The notes: generated by a model from the sequence alone, not told the origin. Positions 33,702 to 42,974 are shown, numbered from the stretch's first letter. The stretch: 46,411 nt of DNA from Sphingopyxis sp. (GCA_030148985.1 JASBSJ010000016.1:1-46411); one strand, 5' to 3'. A program made the numbers and translations.

Positions 33702-34640
33702 ATGCCCTCCGGCCTTTTTGCCTTACTCGACGATGTTGCCACGATCACCAAGGTTGCGGCGGCGAGCATCGACGACATTGGCGCCGCCGCGTCGAAGGCG
33801 GGGGTCAAGGCCGCGGGGGTGGTGGTCGACGACACGGCAGTGACGCCGCGTTACGTCACTGGCTTCACCCCCGACCGCGAGCTGCCGATCATATGGCGGA
33901 TCACCAAAGGGTCGCTGTTCAACAAGCTGGTGCTGATCGTCCCTGCGCTTTTGTTGATGTCCGCGGTGGCGCAGTGGGCGATCACCCCGCTATTGATGCT
34001 TGGCGGCGCCTATCTTTGCTTCGAAGGCGCCGAAAAGGTGCTGCATTCGCTCCCGAAGGACAAGACGAGCCTTGCGGAGGATGCGGCGATCGTCGCCGAC
34101 AAGCACCATGAGGAGGCGATGGTGAAGGGCGCGGTACGCACCGACTTCATCCTCTCGGCCGAAATCATGGTGATCGCGCTCAACGAAGTGCTCGACGAAC
34201 ATTTCGCGATGCGCGCGGCGACGCTCGCCGTGGTCGCGGTCGCGATTACCATCGCCGTTTACGGCGTCGTCGGACTGATCGTGAAGATGGACGACATCGG
34301 CCTGCACATGGCCAAGGCGGGATCGGCGGCGCGTCGCGCGATCGGGCGCGGACTCGTGGCGTTCATGCCCAAGCTGCTGGCGGCGCTTGCAACGATCGGC
34401 ACTGCGGCGATGCTCTGGGTCGGAGGGCAGATTTTCCTCCACGGCCTCGACGAATATCATATCGGCAATATCGGCCATGGCCTGCACGATTTCGCGCATT
34501 CGGTCGCGGGCGGATTGCCGGGCGCCGGGGTGTGGGAATGGCTGATCAACGCCGGCGGCGCGGGCGTTTTCGGGCTGGTGCTGGGCGGCGTTATCGTGGC
34601 GGCGCTGCACTTGGTGTCGGGGAAGAAGGAAGCGCACTGA
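33702..34640 (+). CDS. DUF808 family inner-membrane protein
   Basis: The 312-residue product starts MPSGLFALLDDVATITKVAA, the typical DUF808 (YedI-like) beginning, with DDTAVTPRYVTGF near 43-55 and four to five membrane segments (about 73-107, 172-200, 224-250 and 285-305). A conserved acidic/His-rich loop (EDAAIVADKHHEEAMVKGAVRTDFILS) lies before the central segments. Function is unknown across the family. It is 20 bases behind the aminotransferase with AGGAAAG ahead, so it may be co-transcribed with it and might aid amine or product transport, but this is only positional. Confidence 0.85.
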   Translation: MPSGLFALLDDVATITKVAAASIDDIGAAASKAGVKAAGVVVDDTAVTPRYVTGFTPDRELPIIWRITKGSLFNKLVLIVPALLLMSAVAQWAITPLLMLGGAYLCFEGAEKVLHSLPKDKTSLAEDAAIVADKHHEEAMVKGAVRTDFILSAEIMVIALNEVLDEHFAMRAATLAVVAVAITIAVYGVVGLIVKMDDIGLHMAKAGSAARRAIGRGLVAFMPKLLAALATIGTAAMLWVGGQIFLHGLDEYHIGNIGHGLHDFAHSVAGGLPGAGVWEWLINAGGAGVFGLVLGGVIVAALHLVSGKKEAH

Positions 34641-34650
34641 CGCTTTGCAT

Positions 34651-34728
34651 CGTCATCCCGGCGAAGGCCGGGATCTCGCCGTAGCGTCCTGACGGGATGT
34701 TGAGACCCCGGCCTCCGCCGGGGTGACG
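34651..34728. repeat. GTCATCCCGG palindromic repeat between convergent genes
   Basis: Arms CGTCATCCCGGCGAAGG and CCTCCGCCGGGGTGACG are inverted with two mismatches. It is ten bases behind the DUF808 stop and 11 before the stop of the convergent ABC ATPase gene, so it may terminate both. Confidence 0.8.
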
Positions 34729-34739
34729 ACTGAATGAGG

Positions 34740-35870
34740 TCAGCCCAGCAACACCACGGGGCTGTCGGCGCGCCAGTGCATCGATACCTTGTCGTCCCAG
34801 GTAAAATCCTCCTGGTCGTGGCGCGACAGGTTCGGGCGCGAAACGCGGATGCGCGCGCCCGACTCCAGTTCGATCTCGAACAGGGTGATGTCGCCAAGGT
34901 AGGACATGCCCTTGATCGTCCCGCGCGCGAAATTATGCCCGTCGGGCGCATCCTCCGCCGCCGCCCGAACCGCCTTGCCCGCGCCGGGGACATGGAGGTA
35001 GATTTTCTCGGGCCGCAGCGCGACCCAGACGTCGGCGCCGTGCGGGCCGGTGACGCCGTGGTTGAGATAGACCTTGCCCAGACCGGGGCAATCGATCGCC
35101 GCCTTGTCGGGTTCGTCGAGGGTCAGCTTGCCTTCGAAGATGTTCACCGACCCGACGAAATCGGCGACGAAGCGGTTGGCGGGATATTCGTAAAGGTCCG
35201 ACGGCGTTGCCAGCTGCGAAACGTCACCTTTGTGGATCACCGCGATCCGGCACGCCATCGACAGCGCCTCGTCCTGATCGTGCGTCACGGTGACGAAGGT
35301 GATGCCGACCTTTTCCTGCAATTCGCTGAGCTCGAACTGCATCTGCGCGCGCAGCTTGGCGTCAAGCGCCGACAGCGGTTCGTCGAGCAGCAGCACCTTG
35401 GGCCGCATGACCAGGCTGCGCGCGAGCGCGACGCGCTGGCGCTGGCCGCCCGACATCTGGTCGGGCATCCGGCCCTCGAACCCGCCGAGTTTGACCAGTT
35501 CGAGCGCCTCGGCGACGCGGTCCCTGACCTCGCCGCCCTTCACGCCGGCGATCTTGAGGCCATAGGCGACATTGTCGGCGACGCTCATGTGCGGAAACAC
35601 GGCATAGCTTTGGAACACCATGTTCACCGGGCGCTTGTTCGGCGGGATGCCGGCCATGTCCTGCCCGTCGATCAATATCTGCCCCTCGCTCGGCAGCTCG
35701 AACCCCGCGATCATGCGGAGCAGCGTCGTCTTGCCGCAGCCCGAGGGGCCGAGCAGGACGAAAAATTCGCCCGCATTGATGTCGAGGCTGACATTGTCGA
35801 CCGCGGTCACCTTGCCAAAGCGTTTGGAGACATTTTTGATCTGAATGATCGGTTTGGCGGGTTCGGTCAT
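34740..35870 (-). CDS. potG: Polyamine ABC transporter ATP-binding protein
   Basis: The 376-residue ATPase has Walker A GPSGCGKTT at 41-49, signature MSGGQRQRVA at about 138-147, Walker B with LLLDEPLSALD, an H-loop in VTHDQDEA and a C-terminal TOBE domain. The PotA/PotG branch powers putrescine/spermidine uptake. ATG 35870 gives the start MTEPAKPIIQI. It is the last gene of the minus-strand set, separated from the permease genes by 110 bases that hold a palindrome. Confidence 0.92.
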   Translation of the reverse strand: MTEPAKPIIQIKNVSKRFGKVTAVDNVSLDINAGEFFVLLGPSGCGKTTLLRMIAGFELPSEGQILIDGQDMAGIPPNKRPVNMVFQSYAVFPHMSVADNVAYGLKIAGVKGGEVRDRVAEALELVKLGGFEGRMPDQMSGGQRQRVALARSLVMRPKVLLLDEPLSALDAKLRAQMQFELSELQEKVGITFVTVTHDQDEALSMACRIAVIHKGDVSQLATPSDLYEYPANRFVADFVGSVNIFEGKLTLDEPDKAAIDCPGLGKVYLNHGVTGPHGADVWVALRPEKIYLHVPGAGKAVRAAAEDAPDGHNFARGTIKGMSYLGDITLFEIELESGARIRVSRPNLSRHDQEDFTWDDKVSMHWRADSPVVLLG

Positions 35871-35885
35871 GCGGCGGTCCTAAAT

Positions 35886-35966
35886 CCGCTCGTGTCGAGC
35901 GAAGTCGAGACACCCCGAAGGCACGCACGGCCGATGGGCATCTCGACTTCGCTCGATGCGAACGGG
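35886..35966. repeat. GTCGAGCGAAGTCGAGA palindromic repeat, copy 2 of 3
   Basis: Arms CGTGTCGAGCGAAGTCGAGA and TCTCGACTTCGCTCGATGCG are near-perfect inverses. This copy lies within the presumed transport operon, between the ATPase gene and the permease gene, and might change relative mRNA levels. Confidence 0.85.
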
Positions 35967-35980
35967 AATGAAAAGTTGCA

Positions 35981-36823
35981 TCAATGCGTCTCCGCAATCG
36001 CTTTCACGCCCTGCGCTTTCAACGCAACGAAGGTCAGGACGACGGTGAGGATGATGAGCAGGGTCGATGCCGCGTTGACCTCGGGTGTCACCGAGAAGCG
36101 GACCATCGAATAGACCTTTACCGGGAAGGTGATCGTGTCGGGGCCGCTGGTGAAATAGGTAATCACGAAATCGTCGAGGCTCAAGGTAAAGGACAGCAGC
36201 GCCCCGGCCACGAGCGCGGGTTTCATGTGCGGGATCAGCACGTCGCGGAAGACCTGCCATTCGCTTGCACCCAGATCCTTGGCCGCTTCCTCCTGCTCGC
36301 GGTTGAAGCTCGCGAGGCGCGATCGCACGACCATGGTCACGAAGGGGAAGCAGAAGGTGATGTGCGCGATGGTGATCGCGCCGAGGTTGAACGGCCAGAC
36401 GAGGTCGTTCGGCCAGCCGATTGCCGCGAAAAACATCAGAAAGGCGACGCCGAGGCAGATTTCGGGAACGATGATCGGCAGCGAGATCGTGCCGTCGATC
36501 GCGCCCTTCCACGGGAAGCGAAAGCGCCAGAGCATCACCGCGGCGAGCGTACCAAGCACGAGGCTGGCGAGCGTTGCCAGTGCCGCGATGGTCAGCGAGT
36601 TGACGAGCGCCTCGACCAGCTGGTCGTTGCCCAGCGCCTTTTCATAATATTTCGTCGTGAAGCCGCGCCAAACGACGTTGCGCTTGCTGTCGTTGAAGCT
36701 GAAGATCATCAGCACGACAAGCGGTGCGTAGAGAAAGACCATCACCGCGCCGACCCACAGCCGCATCCACAGCGTCCGGCTATATTCGAGCGGTGCGCGC
36801 GGTGTGCGGGCAAAGAGCGCCAT
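35981..36823 (-). CDS. potI: Polyamine ABC transporter permease (PotI-like)
   Basis: The 280-residue permease has six membrane segments and the cytosolic EAA loop REQEEAAKDLGASEWQVFRDVLIPHMKPAL that docks to the ATPase. With the PotH-like partner it forms the channel. ATG 36823 overlaps the potH stop by one base (TGATG), so the two are coupled; TTG 36826 is less likely. Confidence 0.92.
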   Translation of the reverse strand: MALFARTPRAPLEYSRTLWMRLWVGAVMVFLYAPLVVLMIFSFNDSKRNVVWRGFTTKYYEKALGNDQLVEALVNSLTIAALATLASLVLGTLAAVMLWRFRFPWKGAIDGTISLPIIVPEICLGVAFLMFFAAIGWPNDLVWPFNLGAITIAHITFCFPFVTMVVRSRLASFNREQEEAAKDLGASEWQVFRDVLIPHMKPALVAGALLSFTLSLDDFVITYFTSGPDTITFPVKVYSMVRFSVTPEVNAASTLLIILTVVLTFVALKAQGVKAIAETH

Positions 36824-37728
36824 CAATGCGCCTCCGGCACTTTGCGGCGCATCGATTGCAGCGCGATAAGGATGAACATCGCGTAGATGAGCAGGAAGGA
36901 GAGCGTGGCGCCGAAGGGCCAGTCATTCGCTTTCTTGAACTGGCGTTCGATCACATTGGCGATCATCTGGCTGTCGGTGCCGCCCATCAGGTCGGGGGTG
37001 AGATAGGCGCCGAGCGCGGGGATCAGCGTGATCATCACCCCGGCGACGATGCCGGGCGCCGCGAGCGGGACGACGATGCGCATGATGGTGCGGAAATGCC
37101 CGGCGCCGAGGTCAAGGCTTGCCTCGATCAGGCTGCGGTCGAGCCGGTCAAGGGCGGCATAGAGCGGGAGCACCATGAAGGGCAGGTGGACATAGACGAG
37201 CCCGAAGACGACCGCGAAATTGTTGAAGAGCAGCTCGACCGGCTCCCACGTCGGGAGCGGCTGAAGCCCGACGAGCGCCTTCATCCAGCTTGCGCCTTCC
37301 CACAGGACGCCGAGGCCCTTGTTGGCAAAGCCCTGCGTGCCGAGCAGCATCATCAGCGCATAGGTGCGGATGAGGAGGTTGGTCCAGAAGGGCAGCATGA
37401 TGCCGAGGAGCAGCCACGGTCGCCATTTCTCGCTGGCAAAGGTGATCGCCATCGCCACCGGAAAACCGACGATCAGGCAGATCAGCGTGACGAGCGCCGC
37501 GACCGCGAAGCTCTTGCCGAAGATGGTGAGGTAGAGCCACTCGGTCGCGCGCTTGTAATTGTCGAGCGTGCCCGAAATCGCGATCTCGGTCAGCCCGCGG
37601 TTCTCGCCAAAGCTGTAGAGCCAGACGATCGCCATGGGGATGAGGAAGAAGAGGAGAACCCACAGGAGCGTCGGCAGCGACACCGCCGCGAAAACGCCCC
37701 TGTTGGTTTTCCAGTCCTGTTCGGCCAC
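36823..37728 (-). CDS. potH: Polyamine ABC transporter permease (PotH-like)
   Basis: The 301-residue permease starts with GTG 37728 and has six membrane segments; the EAA loop is DRSLIEASLDLGAGHFRTIMRIV. A long periplasmic stretch between segments 1 and 2 is typical for PotB/PotH. It lies 21 bases behind the binding-protein gene and overlaps potI. Ribosome-site quality before the GTG is moderate, which may be compensated by coupling. Confidence 0.92.
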   Translation of the reverse strand: MAEQDWKTNRGVFAAVSLPTLLWVLLFFLIPMAIVWLYSFGENRGLTEIAISGTLDNYKRATEWLYLTIFGKSFAVAALVTLICLIVGFPVAMAITFASEKWRPWLLLGIMLPFWTNLLIRTYALMMLLGTQGFANKGLGVLWEGASWMKALVGLQPLPTWEPVELLFNNFAVVFGLVYVHLPFMVLPLYAALDRLDRSLIEASLDLGAGHFRTIMRIVVPLAAPGIVAGVMITLIPALGAYLTPDLMGGTDSQMIANVIERQFKKANDWPFGATLSFLLIYAMFILIALQSMRRKVPEAH

Positions 37729-37749
37729 CCCCGGCGCCCTTTGGTCGCG

Positions 37750-38856
37750 TCAGGCCGCGCGCACGCGCGTGAACGCCTCTTCGAACAGGGGCTGAAGTTC
37801 GGCATTGAAGCGCGCATATTCGCATTTGGCGAGCACATCGGCGGGCGGGAAGATCACCGGGTTGTTCTTGTAGCTGTCGGGCATCAGCGCCTTTGCTGCG
37901 CTGTTGGGCGTCGGATAGAGGATCGTCTCGGTGATATGCTTGTCGACGTTCGCGTCGAGGATATAGTTGATGAAGGCATGGGCGTTCTTCGGATGCGGTG
38001 CGCCCTTCGGGATGCACAGATTGTCCGAATTGAGCTGGCTGCCCTCCTTCGGAATGACAAAGTCGATGTCGTCATCCTCGACCATCGCCTGCGCGATGTC
38101 GCCATTATATTCGAGCACGACGTCGACATCGCCCTTGAGCAACAGATCCTGCCCGTCATCCTCGTGAAATTTCTTCACATTGGGTTTTTGCTTGATCATC
38201 ATCCGCTCGATCGTCGCGATGTCGGCGGGGGTCAGTTCGTTGACCGATTTGCCCAGATATTTGCCGAACAGGCGGAACATGTCGCCGGCTTCGGACAGCC
38301 ACGCGATGCGCCCGGCATATTCGGGGCTGTCGAACAGCACTTTCCAGCTGTCGGGCGTCGCCGACACTTTCGACTTGCGATAGCCGATGCCGAGCGCGAG
38401 CCAGGTGTAGGGCATCGAATATTTGCGCTGCAGGTCATATTCGACGTTGATATAGGCGGCGTCGATATTCTTCTTGTTCGGGATCAGGCTGTGATCGAGC
38501 GGCAGCAGCATGTCGGCCTTGGTCATCCGTTCGACAAAATCGTTCGACGGCACGATCACGTCATAGCCCGGATTGCCGGCCTTGAACTTGGCGAACAGCA
38601 CATCGTTGCTGTCGAACAGGTCCATCGTCACCGCGACGCCCGTCGCTTCCTCGAAATCGGCGAGCGTGGTTTCGCCGATATAGGTGTCCCAGTTGTAGAA
38701 GTTGAGCTTGGCCTCTTCGCCATTTGCGAGCGTCTTGCCGCCTTCTTTGCTGCACGCGGCGAGCCCGCCGAAACTGATCCCGACGGCGGCAACGCCGAGC
38801 GCCTGAAGGAGCGAGCGGCGCCCGCGGGTGTGCTTGATCAGTTCGTTGAAATCCAT
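37750..38856 (-). CDS. potF: Polyamine-binding lipoprotein of the ABC transporter (PotF/SpuD-like)
   Basis: The 368-residue periplasmic protein starts with a twin-arginine-like signal (R13-R14) and a lipobox LAAC with C35, so it is probably lipid-anchored. The mature part begins NFYNWDTYIGETTLADFEEATG, the PotD/PotF start, and has YDVIVPSNDFVERM and the polyamine pocket region near VPYTWLALGIGY. AGGGAGG is seven bases before ATG 38856; an in-frame start at 38883 is less likely. It feeds the PotH-PotI-ATPase complex. Putrescine or spermidine specificity is not decided by sequence alone. Confidence 0.92.
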   Translation of the reverse strand: MDFNELIKHTRGRRSLLQALGVAAVGISFGGLAACSKEGGKTLANGEEAKLNFYNWDTYIGETTLADFEEATGVAVTMDLFDSNDVLFAKFKAGNPGYDVIVPSNDFVERMTKADMLLPLDHSLIPNKKNIDAAYINVEYDLQRKYSMPYTWLALGIGYRKSKVSATPDSWKVLFDSPEYAGRIAWLSEAGDMFRLFGKYLGKSVNELTPADIATIERMMIKQKPNVKKFHEDDGQDLLLKGDVDVVLEYNGDIAQAMVEDDDIDFVIPKEGSQLNSDNLCIPKGAPHPKNAHAFINYILDANVDKHITETILYPTPNSAAKALMPDSYKNNPVIFPPADVLAKCEYARFNAELQPLFEEAFTRVRAA

Positions 38857-38948
38857 GGTCAGCCTCCCTGTATGAAACGCCAAGCTGACTCATTAACCCC
38901 GGCTTGGAAAGAGGCTTTTTTGCGCTGCACCAAGATTCTTTGAAACTT

Positions 38949-40340
38949 TCATGCGTTGCGCAGATACCAATCATAATCGAGCGTCGGTACGACGCTGAAA
39001 TAATTGTCCTGTTCGACGCGCTTGACGATGCTGAACATGTCGACGAACCGCTCGCCCAGATAGTCGCGCATAAGTTTCGAGGCGTGGAAGCGGTCGACCG
39101 CGGCGAACCAGTTGGAGGGCGGCTTGTCGTCGCCAGAACTGTCGCGGTCATAGCCGTTGCCGACGACCGCGGCGCCGGGGTCGGCTTTGGTCGTCATGCC
39201 ATGGTGCATCCCGGCGAGCACCGCCGCGACCGCGAGATAGGGGTTGGCGTCGGCGCCGCAGGCGCGGTGCTCGACATGGCGGCTCGGCGGCGGGCCGGCG
39301 GGAATGCGGAACGACACGGTGCGGTTGTTGACGCCCCAGGTCGGCGCGACGGGGGCATAGCTGTTCGCCTTGAACCGGCGATAGCTGTTCGCGTGCGGGG
39401 CGAAGAGTGCGAAGGCGTCGCCCACGCTGCCGATCATGCCGCCGATCGCGTGGCGCAGCGCATCGGTGCCCTCGGGGTCTTCACTCGCGAAGATATTGTT
39501 GCCGTCGGCGTCGTTGACCGAGACATGGATGTGCATCCCGCTGCCCGCCTGATCGGCGAAGGGCTTGGCCATGAAGGTCGCTTCCAGCCCGTGCTGCTGG
39601 GCAATCGCCTTGACGAGCCGTTTGTACATGATGGCATCGTCGGCGGCGCGCAGCGCGTCGGGCTTGTGGCGCAAGGTCAGTTCGAACTGGCCGGGCGCAA
39701 ATTCGCTGATCGCGCTTTCGAGCGGCAGGTTCTGCACATCGGTCGCGGCGTAAAGCGCGTCGAAGAAGGGCCGGAAATCGTCGAGCTCGCGCAGGCCATA
39801 AACCTCGACATTGCGCGGCGCGCTGCGGCTGTAGCCGGGGCGCGCCGGTCGCACGCTGCCGTCGCGCGCGCGGCGCGGATCGACGAGGTAGAATTCGAGT
39901 TCGACCGCGAGCACCGGGGTCAGCGCATCGGCGGTAAAGCGGTCGATAACGCGGCCGAGCACATGGCGCGGATCGAGGTCGTGCGGCGTGCCGTCGAGCT
40001 CGTAGAAATCGACGAGGAACTGCGCGGCATGGTCGCCGCCCCACGGCGTGCGGACGAGCGTGCCGGGAATCGGCTTCATCGAACGGTCGGCGTCGCCGTC
40101 TTCCCAAACGAGGCCCGTTTCGACCGTATCCTGTCCGGTGATGTCGACGACGGTGATCGAGCCGGGGAACATGCGTCCGCTTTCGTAGACCGCCATCACT
40201 TCATGCTGGCGCAGCCGCTTGCCGCGGGGGACGCCGCCCATGTCGGTATAGATCATCTCGATCGCATCGACGTCGGGGTTCGCCTTGAAAAAGGCTTCGG
40301 CCTCCGACTGGTCCGCAATCACGCCCGATGATTTCGACAT
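38949..40340 (-). CDS. Glutamine-synthetase-like gamma-glutamylpolyamine ligase 2 (PuuA/SpuB-like)
   Basis: The 463-residue product has the glutamine-synthetase fold. Metal-binding motifs ELEFYLVD and EFAPGQFELTL, the ATP-side GSGMHIHVSV and NSYRRF, and the C-terminal SRHVEHRACGADANPYLA are present. Members of this branch attach glutamate to amines in place of ammonia, so gamma-glutamylputrescine synthesis is expected. It is 92 bases upstream of the binding-protein gene and seven behind the preceding aminotransferase gene. It differs clearly from the other ligase of this cluster at 43075-44421. Confidence 0.87.
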   Translation of the reverse strand: MSKSSGVIADQSEAEAFFKANPDVDAIEMIYTDMGGVPRGKRLRQHEVMAVYESGRMFPGSITVVDITGQDTVETGLVWEDGDADRSMKPIPGTLVRTPWGGDHAAQFLVDFYELDGTPHDLDPRHVLGRVIDRFTADALTPVLAVELEFYLVDPRRARDGSVRPARPGYSRSAPRNVEVYGLRELDDFRPFFDALYAATDVQNLPLESAISEFAPGQFELTLRHKPDALRAADDAIMYKRLVKAIAQQHGLEATFMAKPFADQAGSGMHIHVSVNDADGNNIFASEDPEGTDALRHAIGGMIGSVGDAFALFAPHANSYRRFKANSYAPVAPTWGVNNRTVSFRIPAGPPPSRHVEHRACGADANPYLAVAAVLAGMHHGMTTKADPGAAVVGNGYDRDSSGDDKPPSNWFAAVDRFHASKLMRDYLGERFVDMFSIVKRVEQDNYFSVVPTLDYDWYLRNA

Positions 40341-40347
40341 CGCCCGC

Positions 40348-41691
40348 TTACTCCTTCAACGCGCTCACACAGTCGGCGAACGCGCCGACCAGCCGGTCGA
40401 TCTGATCGTCGCCCGTCACCGGGCTCACCAACATCATATTGTGAAAGGGCGCCAGCAAAATTCCGCGATTGGCGAGGAAGAGGTGGATCGCCGCTTCGAG
40501 TTCGGGCTGCATCGCGGCCCTGGCTTCACCGCCATTGCGCGGCGGGGTGGGGCAGGTAAGGAACTCGACGCGCGCGCCGACCTGCGTCACGTGCCAGTCG
40601 AGTTCGGCGCGCACAATCTCCTGCTCCAGCCCGGCAACAAGGCGCGCGGCGCCGCGCAGCATATGGGCATAGGCGGCGGGGGTGATGACCTCCGCCAGCA
40701 TCGTATCCATCGCGGTGATCGCGAGCGCGTTGGCCGAGAGCGTCGTGCCGATGCCGCTGTGGCCCGGCGGGCGGGCGCGATTGAGCGCGGCCATGCGGTC
40801 CCCAACCGCCGCGCTGAACCCGTAAACGGCGCAGGGTATGCCGCCGCCGATCGATTTGCCGACGACGATCAGGTCGGGCGCTGGGCCGTGCGCAACGCCA
40901 TGACCGCCATAGCCCGACGAGATGGTGTGCGTTTCGTCGAACACTAGCAGCGTGCCCGTCTCGGTGCAGAGCTTACGCAGCGTTTTCAGAAATCCGGGCG
41001 CATCGCGGACCATGCCGACGTTGGTCATCACCGGCTCGGCAAGGACGCAGGCGATGTCGCCGCCACGCAACGCGGTCGCGAGTGCTTCCTCGTCATTGAA
41101 TTCGATCACGGTCGTTGTGTCGCGAAGGTCGTGGACCTGTCCTATCAGGCTTGTGCGCATCACCGGCCAACCGGCCTTCAGGTCGATGAAGGCGTCGTCG
41201 ACCGCGCCATGATAGGCGCCGTTGAAGGTCAGGATTTTCGGGCGGGCGGTGATGGCGCGGCACCAGCGGATGACGGCGCGGTTGGCTTCGCTTGCGGTGG
41301 TCGTTACCTGCCATTGGGGAAGGCGGAACATGGCGGTGAGCCGTTCCGACAGCGCCGCGCCGCGCTCGGTGGGCAGCATGTAGCTCAGCCCCTCGCTCGC
41401 CTGCTGCGCCAGCGCGGCGGCGAGCGGTGGCGGCGAATGGCCGAACAGGCTCGCCGTGTCGCCGAGGCAGAAATCGTCATAGATCTGGCCATCGGTACTG
41501 GTGAGTGTGGCGCCCGTCGCCGACGCGGCGACGATTGGCACGGGACTTGGCCAGTCCGTCATCCAGTGGAAGGGGACCGACTGGAACCAGCCCGTCGCGG
41601 CCGTATGATGCGCAATGGCTTGGCGATTGGCAGCGCGGAAGCGATCGGCCTCGCGCGCGGCAAGGCGTGCAATGGCGGCCTCGGTGATCAT
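40348..41691 (-). CDS. Class-III aminotransferase of the glutamate-1-semialdehyde aminotransferase type
   Basis: The 447-residue product has the class-III fold with LGDTASLFGHSPPPLA, TTTASEANRAVIRW, and PLP Lys279 in VVGKSIGGGIP. The usual DEV cofactor motif reads DETHTISSGYGG here, so the pocket may be altered. The overall layout is nearest to HemL-like proteins, but the context (between a gamma-glutamylamine oxidase gene and a ligase gene) suggests a polyamine-derived substrate. It overlaps puuB by four bases (ATGA). Haem synthesis is unlikely as its job. Confidence 0.82.
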   Translation of the reverse strand: MITEAAIARLAAREADRFRAANRQAIAHHTAATGWFQSVPFHWMTDWPSPVPIVAASATGATLTSTDGQIYDDFCLGDTASLFGHSPPPLAAALAQQASEGLSYMLPTERGAALSERLTAMFRLPQWQVTTTASEANRAVIRWCRAITARPKILTFNGAYHGAVDDAFIDLKAGWPVMRTSLIGQVHDLRDTTTVIEFNDEEALATALRGGDIACVLAEPVMTNVGMVRDAPGFLKTLRKLCTETGTLLVFDETHTISSGYGGHGVAHGPAPDLIVVGKSIGGGIPCAVYGFSAAVGDRMAALNRARPPGHSGIGTTLSANALAITAMDTMLAEVITPAAYAHMLRGAARLVAGLEQEIVRAELDWHVTQVGARVEFLTCPTPPRNGGEARAAMQPELEAAIHLFLANRGILLAPFHNMMLVSPVTGDDQIDRLVGAFADCVSALKE

Positions 41692-42953
41692 CCGAGCCGG
41701 TCCTTCATCGCATAATAGAGCAGCCCCAGCGTGGCGAGCGGACGGCGCAGCCATTTGCCGCCGGGAAAGGGCCGGCTGGGCAGATTGGCGAGCACATCGA
41801 AGCGCTCGGCAGTCCCTGCCATTGCTTCGGCAATGAGTTCGCCCGCGAGCGTCGTCACGAGCGCGCCGTGTCCCGAAAAGCCGTGCGCGAAAAAGACGTT
41901 CCCGCGCCGTCCGATATGCGGCAGCCGGTTCATCGTCACCGCGACCGCGCCGCCCCAGCCATAGTCGATCTTCGTATCGGCGATTTGCGGGAACACCTCT
42001 GCCATGAACGGCCGCACGAACGCGGCGATGTCGCGCGGCGGGGTCTGCGAATAACGCTCGCCGCCGCCAAAGATCAGGCGCTTGTCGGCCGACAAGCGGA
42101 AATAGTTGAGGACAAAGCGGCTGTCGGCGACCGCCGCATCGCTGGGCAGCAAGGCATCGGCGTTCGCGAGCGGCGCGGTCGCGATATTATAGTTCATGAT
42201 CGGCACGGTGTAGCGGCCGAGGTCGGGTTCGACGTCGCCGATCCAGCTGTCGGTGGCGTTGACGATGTAGCGGGCATCGATCTTGGACTCGCCGGCTGAC
42301 AGCTTGCTGTCATTGCCCTCGTGATTCCAACTTGCGCGCTGGCCTTCGAGAATTCGGACGCCGACTTTATCGGCCGCTTCCGCCAGGCCGATGGCATAGT
42401 TCAGCGGGTGGAAATGCCCGGCGTGGGCGTCATACACGCCCCCATGATAGAGCGGGCTGGCGATGTGCGATCCCATCGCCGCCTTGGCGATGATGTCGGT
42501 TTCATAATCGAAGCGGGTTGCCAGATAATCGGCCTCGCGCCGCATCGCGTCAAAATCCTTCGGCGTCCATGCCGCCTCCAGATGTCCGGCCTTGAGATCG
42601 CAGTCGATACCGTGCTTTGCGATCCGCGCCTGCACGCGATTGTCGCGCCAGCAAAGGTCGAACAGCGCGTCGGCGCGCTCGCGGCCGAATTCGGCTTCGA
42701 GCTCGGACGTGGTCCAGCGCAGGCCGGGGATCAACTGGCCGCCGTTGCGCCCCGATGCGCCGAAGCCGATCTGTTCGGCTTCGACGAGGATGACCGAGAA
42801 GCCGCGCTCGGCGCAGGCGAGGGCGGCGCTGAGCCCGGTGAAGCCGCCGCCGATGACCGCGACGTCGCAGTTGAGATCGCCCTGAGTGTCATAATGCTGC
42901 TGCCATTTGTGCGCGGTCGCGGCGTAATAGCTGTGGTTCAGCGGATCGGTCAT
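41688..42953 (-). CDS. puuB: Gamma-glutamylputrescine oxidase (PuuB-like)
   Basis: The 421-residue flavoprotein has a DAO-type fold with the FAD fingerprint GGGFTG at 35-40 and GASGRNGGQLIPGLRW near 65, plus HGFSGHGALVTT at the C-terminal end for flavin contact. PuuB oxidises gamma-glutamylputrescine to the aldehyde with hydrogen peroxide release. ATG 42953 is preferred over TTG 42965, because AGGGG lies right against the TTG. It overlaps the next gene and is 121 bases behind the first ligase gene, with a palindrome in between. Confidence 0.9.
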   Translation of the reverse strand: MTDPLNHSYYAATAHKWQQHYDTQGDLNCDVAVIGGGFTGLSAALACAERGFSVILVEAEQIGFGASGRNGGQLIPGLRWTTSELEAEFGRERADALFDLCWRDNRVQARIAKHGIDCDLKAGHLEAAWTPKDFDAMRREADYLATRFDYETDIIAKAAMGSHIASPLYHGGVYDAHAGHFHPLNYAIGLAEAADKVGVRILEGQRASWNHEGNDSKLSAGESKIDARYIVNATDSWIGDVEPDLGRYTVPIMNYNIATAPLANADALLPSDAAVADSRFVLNYFRLSADKRLIFGGGERYSQTPPRDIAAFVRPFMAEVFPQIADTKIDYGWGGAVAVTMNRLPHIGRRGNVFFAHGFSGHGALVTTLAGELIAEAMAGTAERFDVLANLPSRPFPGGKWLRRPLATLGLLYYAMKDRLG

Positions 42954-42974
42954 TTTCGACGCCAACCCCTAATT

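Noticed and set aside
36724..38943. 739-codon open frame on the plus strand opposite the transporter genes
   Set aside because: It covers three well-supported minus-strand genes (potI, potH, potF) and its product is His/Arg-rich nonsense.
38904..40331. 475-codon open frame on the plus strand opposite the second ligase
   Set aside because: It is an antisense shadow of a gene with full glutamine-synthetase motifs.
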